Shown here: positions 31,980 through 33,757 of the stretch, piece by piece
Layout of the letters: every line of letters begins with the position of its first letter
How positions within the stretch are numbered: the first letter of the stretch is position 1
Assembly: GCA_000310025.1 (NCBI GenBank)
Contig: FN648440.1
Coordinates: forward strand, 125,755-159,511
Direction of reading: 5' to 3'
Origin: Ectocarpus siliculosus
Taxonomy: Eukaryota > Sar > Phaeophyceae > Ectocarpales > Ectocarpaceae
Length of the DNA: 33,757 nt
The notes under the pieces: model-generated
The model's input: the letters and a program-made list of their open reading frames with translations, nothing else
What the model was told of the DNA's origin: nothing
Database searches by the model: none
Position numbers and translations under genes: made by a program

Positions 31980-32058
31980 GACAAACAGAGAGAGAGAGAA
32001 AGACAGAAAGAGAGAAACAGAGAGAGACAGAGAAAGAAAGAGAGGGAGAGAGAGTATA
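31848..32058 (+). repeat. GA-rich low-complexity tract
   Basis: About 210 bp of (GA)n with CAGA interruptions. Translations (poly-Ser/Leu or Arg/Glu) are artefacts of composition. Confidence 0.85.
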
Positions 32059-32146
32059 GAGGTCGTGGCGGGTTTATGATTGGGTGCAAATCCAAAGGGA
32101 CGGGGCAAAAGGTTCATACTACATCGGGTGGGTGTGCCCCCCTCAC

Positions 32147-32227
32147 CTCATCCGTGAGGTTGTCACGCAACCTTCGCACTTTGGTCCTGATCTTCGCGAC
32201 GTGCTTCTGCATCTTTTCCTCCTTCTT
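32147..32227 (-). pseudogene. Exon of unknown gene, right copy (reference exon 1 or later)
   Basis: The acceptor is AACTGCAG and the donor GTGAGG, both on -. It has 27 codons, phase 0: KKEEKMQKHVAKIRTKVRRL, then RDNLTDE, a short basic amphipathic coiled-coil-like helix. Phase fits 29832-29972. The true start of the gene lies further upstream and was not found. Small size limits certainty. Confidence 0.45.
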
Positions 32228-32534
32228 CTGCAGTTGAGACTGCTACTGTGCTGCTGCAGCATGCTGGGGGTGAGCAGTGGTGCCCGTGCGGCTCATAGCG
32301 CTGATGGTGTATATGCTCTTTGCACGTAAGAGGGACGGGAGCGCGGGAAGGGAGGGACACACTGGCTCTGTCGTGCGTGTCAACGTCAGCTCCAACCATT
32401 TTTTTCTCGAGAGCCCCCCCCCCCTATGGAAATTATGGACCTTCCGTGGGCCCCCTCCGCACTCCAATCTGCGCGCCCCCGAGTTGTTCCTCCACAAGGT
32501 TCCTCCGCACACACACATTGAATAACTACAATCG

Positions 32535-32898
32535 CGTGTTGTTGCCGGCATTGCGATGACCTCGAGATTTTTTTCCCCTTGGCGAGATGACTCCCAAGGT
32601 TGCCGCACCGCCGAGATTGCCAAGGTAGCGTGTTGCCCGTATTGCGATGACCTTTGGATTCTTTATCCCTTGGCGAGATGACTCCCAAGGTTGCCGCACC
32701 GCCGAGATTGCCAAGGTTGCGTGTTGCCGGCATTGTGATAACCTTTGGATGTTTTACCCCTTGGCGTGGTGACTCCCAAGGTTGCCGCACGGCCGAGATT
32801 GCCAAGGTAGCGTGTTGCCGGCATTGTGATAACCTTTGCATGTTTTACCCCTTGGCGTGGTGACTCCCAAGGTTGCCGCACGGCCGAGATTGTCAAGG
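32535..32898. repeat. 91-bp minisatellite
   Basis: GGCGWGRTGACTCCCAAGG starts at 32581, 32672, 32763 and 32854, an exact 91-bp spacing. Each unit contains GATTGCCAAGGT and GCGTGTTGCC. A partial unit precedes them. Confidence 0.9.
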
Positions 32899-32939
32899 TA
32901 CAAAATTCAGGAAAATGAGGCACATCCACCTTGGCAAGG

Positions 32940-32990
32940 TGGGGGGGAGAGGGGTATTTTCTCCACAAGGGGGTTCGACCTCCACCTGTG
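32940..32990 (+). repeat. Arm-tip sequence, third occurrence
   Basis: G-run, then CACAAGGGGGTTCGACCTCC and ACCTGTG, the same order as the inner tips of the two arms (19790-19848; 21928-21990 inverted). It abuts the third arm fragment directly at 32991. Confidence 0.75.
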
Positions 32991-33757
32991 GTCCTGCTTG
33001 TCAGCACAAACCACTATTTACCGAACCCATCGACTTGCTGGACCATCTGTGGGGGTACAATCTCGTTCTCGATAGTTCACGTACAAGGGAAAGCAGCCTA
33101 GATAGAACAGGGGAAAGAGGGCTAATATAGTAGGGGTTTGCCAGGTTTGGAGGCCAATACCTTGGCTTCCTTCCTGCCTACACCTCCTTTAAGGTGAAAG
33201 GACGGAAGGTATGCGGGGCAAAGTGAACAGGGGGGTACATGTACCCTTCGGGGACAAGAAGGCGTGCCTGGTTTCTCTCCCTCTCTCTCGCTCGGCTCGT
33301 GTTGAGCAAAACATACAGCTGGGAGGGAAACAATACACGGGCTTCCATCTCGACCAAAAATAAGCAAAAGAGCGTAGTGCGGGACGTGGGGCACATCTTT
33401 CCAAGCACATGAAAGTCGATGATGCGCGAGCGGGAGGTAGGTGGGTGGGCGGGGAAGCGAAGTCATGCCGAGGCCGTTCATAGCAGTGGGACAGGAACTA
33501 CATGATACAGACACGGTTAAGTTTGATAAGCTCAAGAATTCTGGCATTGTTATTTCTCCGACGTACACCTATACTGAATGAAACATTCGGGAAACCGTGT
33601 GGAACACCGACCGACGAAAGAAAAACGATCCCCTCAACCCTCGCGTTGTATACCCTTCATGTCTCCGCTCCATTCCACCAAGTTAATTACTCAGCCAACC
33701 CGTATAGCCTCCACCCCTGTGGGGCTACCTGACCCTCACTCCTCACCCCAACATACA
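32991..33757 (-). repeat. Third, partial copy of the arm sequence
   Basis: Starting GTCCTGCTTGTCAGCAC, it matches 26324-26870 in the same orientation, and 14760-15493 inverted. It retains the 220 bp lost from the right arm (33304-33525) but otherwise shares many variants with the right arm against the left. It continues past the window edge and contains intron sequence only. Confidence 0.85.

Larger units (their letters stand above)
29973..32146 (-). other. Long intron or intergenic region, mostly unclassified
   Basis: About 2.2 kb. It contains an (AAC/AAG)n tract near 30310-30345, a GAAGCCCCC triplet repeat at about 30630-30650, CAGCTCCGATCAC words near 30755 and 31235, palindromes at 31564-31579 and 31621-31652, and a GA-rich tract. 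Short frames on both strands lack support. A + strand micro-exon-like segment near 31396-31430 was not accepted. Confidence 0.4.

Noticed and set aside
31665-32117. Long Ser/Leu-rich reading frame on - (and Arg/Glu-rich on +)
   Set aside because: Pure translation of a GA microsatellite; open in several frames with no start or splice support.
32535-32898. CRISPR-like array because of regular spacing
   Set aside because: The whole 91-bp unit is repeated with no unique spacers; it is a minisatellite in a eukaryote.

Overview
This is a eukaryotic, repeat-dominated stretch. No prokaryotic operon, rRNA, tRNA or CRISPR array was seen. The two genes that can be reconstructed have spliceosomal introns of about 300-670 bp with GTGAGT/GTAAGG-type donors. 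Base composition is balanced, with long C/G homopolymers, and the only family recognised is a PIF/Harbinger transposon with a partner protein of a type I associate with stramenopiles. A stramenopile, perhaps a brown alga, is my best guess, with moderate confidence.

Layout. (1) A large inverted repeat frames the window: left arm about 826-1630 plus 12580-19848, right arm 21928-29546, around a 2.08-kb spacer (19849-21927). Each arm carries one copy, pointing inward, of an unrecognised multi-exon gene. Seven phase-compatible exons can be assembled from the two copies: 91-370, 924-1162, 12874-12998, 15582-15883 and 17269-17485 on +; 32147-32227, 29832-29972, 29187-29429, 28311-28427, 25930-26231 and 24225-24441 on -. 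Both copies look dead: both have a TAG in the same exon, the left has a frameshift, and the right has an extra TAA, a 4-nt shift and a missing exon. A third fragment of the same repeat starts at 32991 and runs off the right edge. (2) The left arm is interrupted by an 11-kb insertion (1631-12579) bounded by about 806-bp terminal inverted repeats. The right arm still has the empty site at about 28721. (3) Inside that insertion sits a complete-looking PIF/Harbinger transposon, 2845-10747, with 32-bp terminal inverted repeats and a TAA target duplication. It has two convergent spliced genes: a 640-aa partner with a Myb/SANT-like (trihelix-type) block on + and a 444-aa DDE transposase on -. Both reading frames are open across their introns. 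(4) A 504-bp TA-flanked MITE (11177-11680) is also nested in the insertion.

The inner tips of both arms, and the sequence before the third fragment, end in the same motif (CACAGGTGG outward) next to satellite-like arrays rich in CTTGCCAA or in a 91-bp unit. This suggests the arms are copies of a large mobile element rather than one simple inverted duplication. A run of 100 N (14462-14561) is probably an assembly error: both sides of the gap are degraded reads of the same sequence, which is single-copy in the right arm.

Working together: the transposase and its partner would form a self-contained cut-and-paste unit with promoters at opposite ends next to shared subterminal motifs. Everything else is repeat sequence or broken gene copies.
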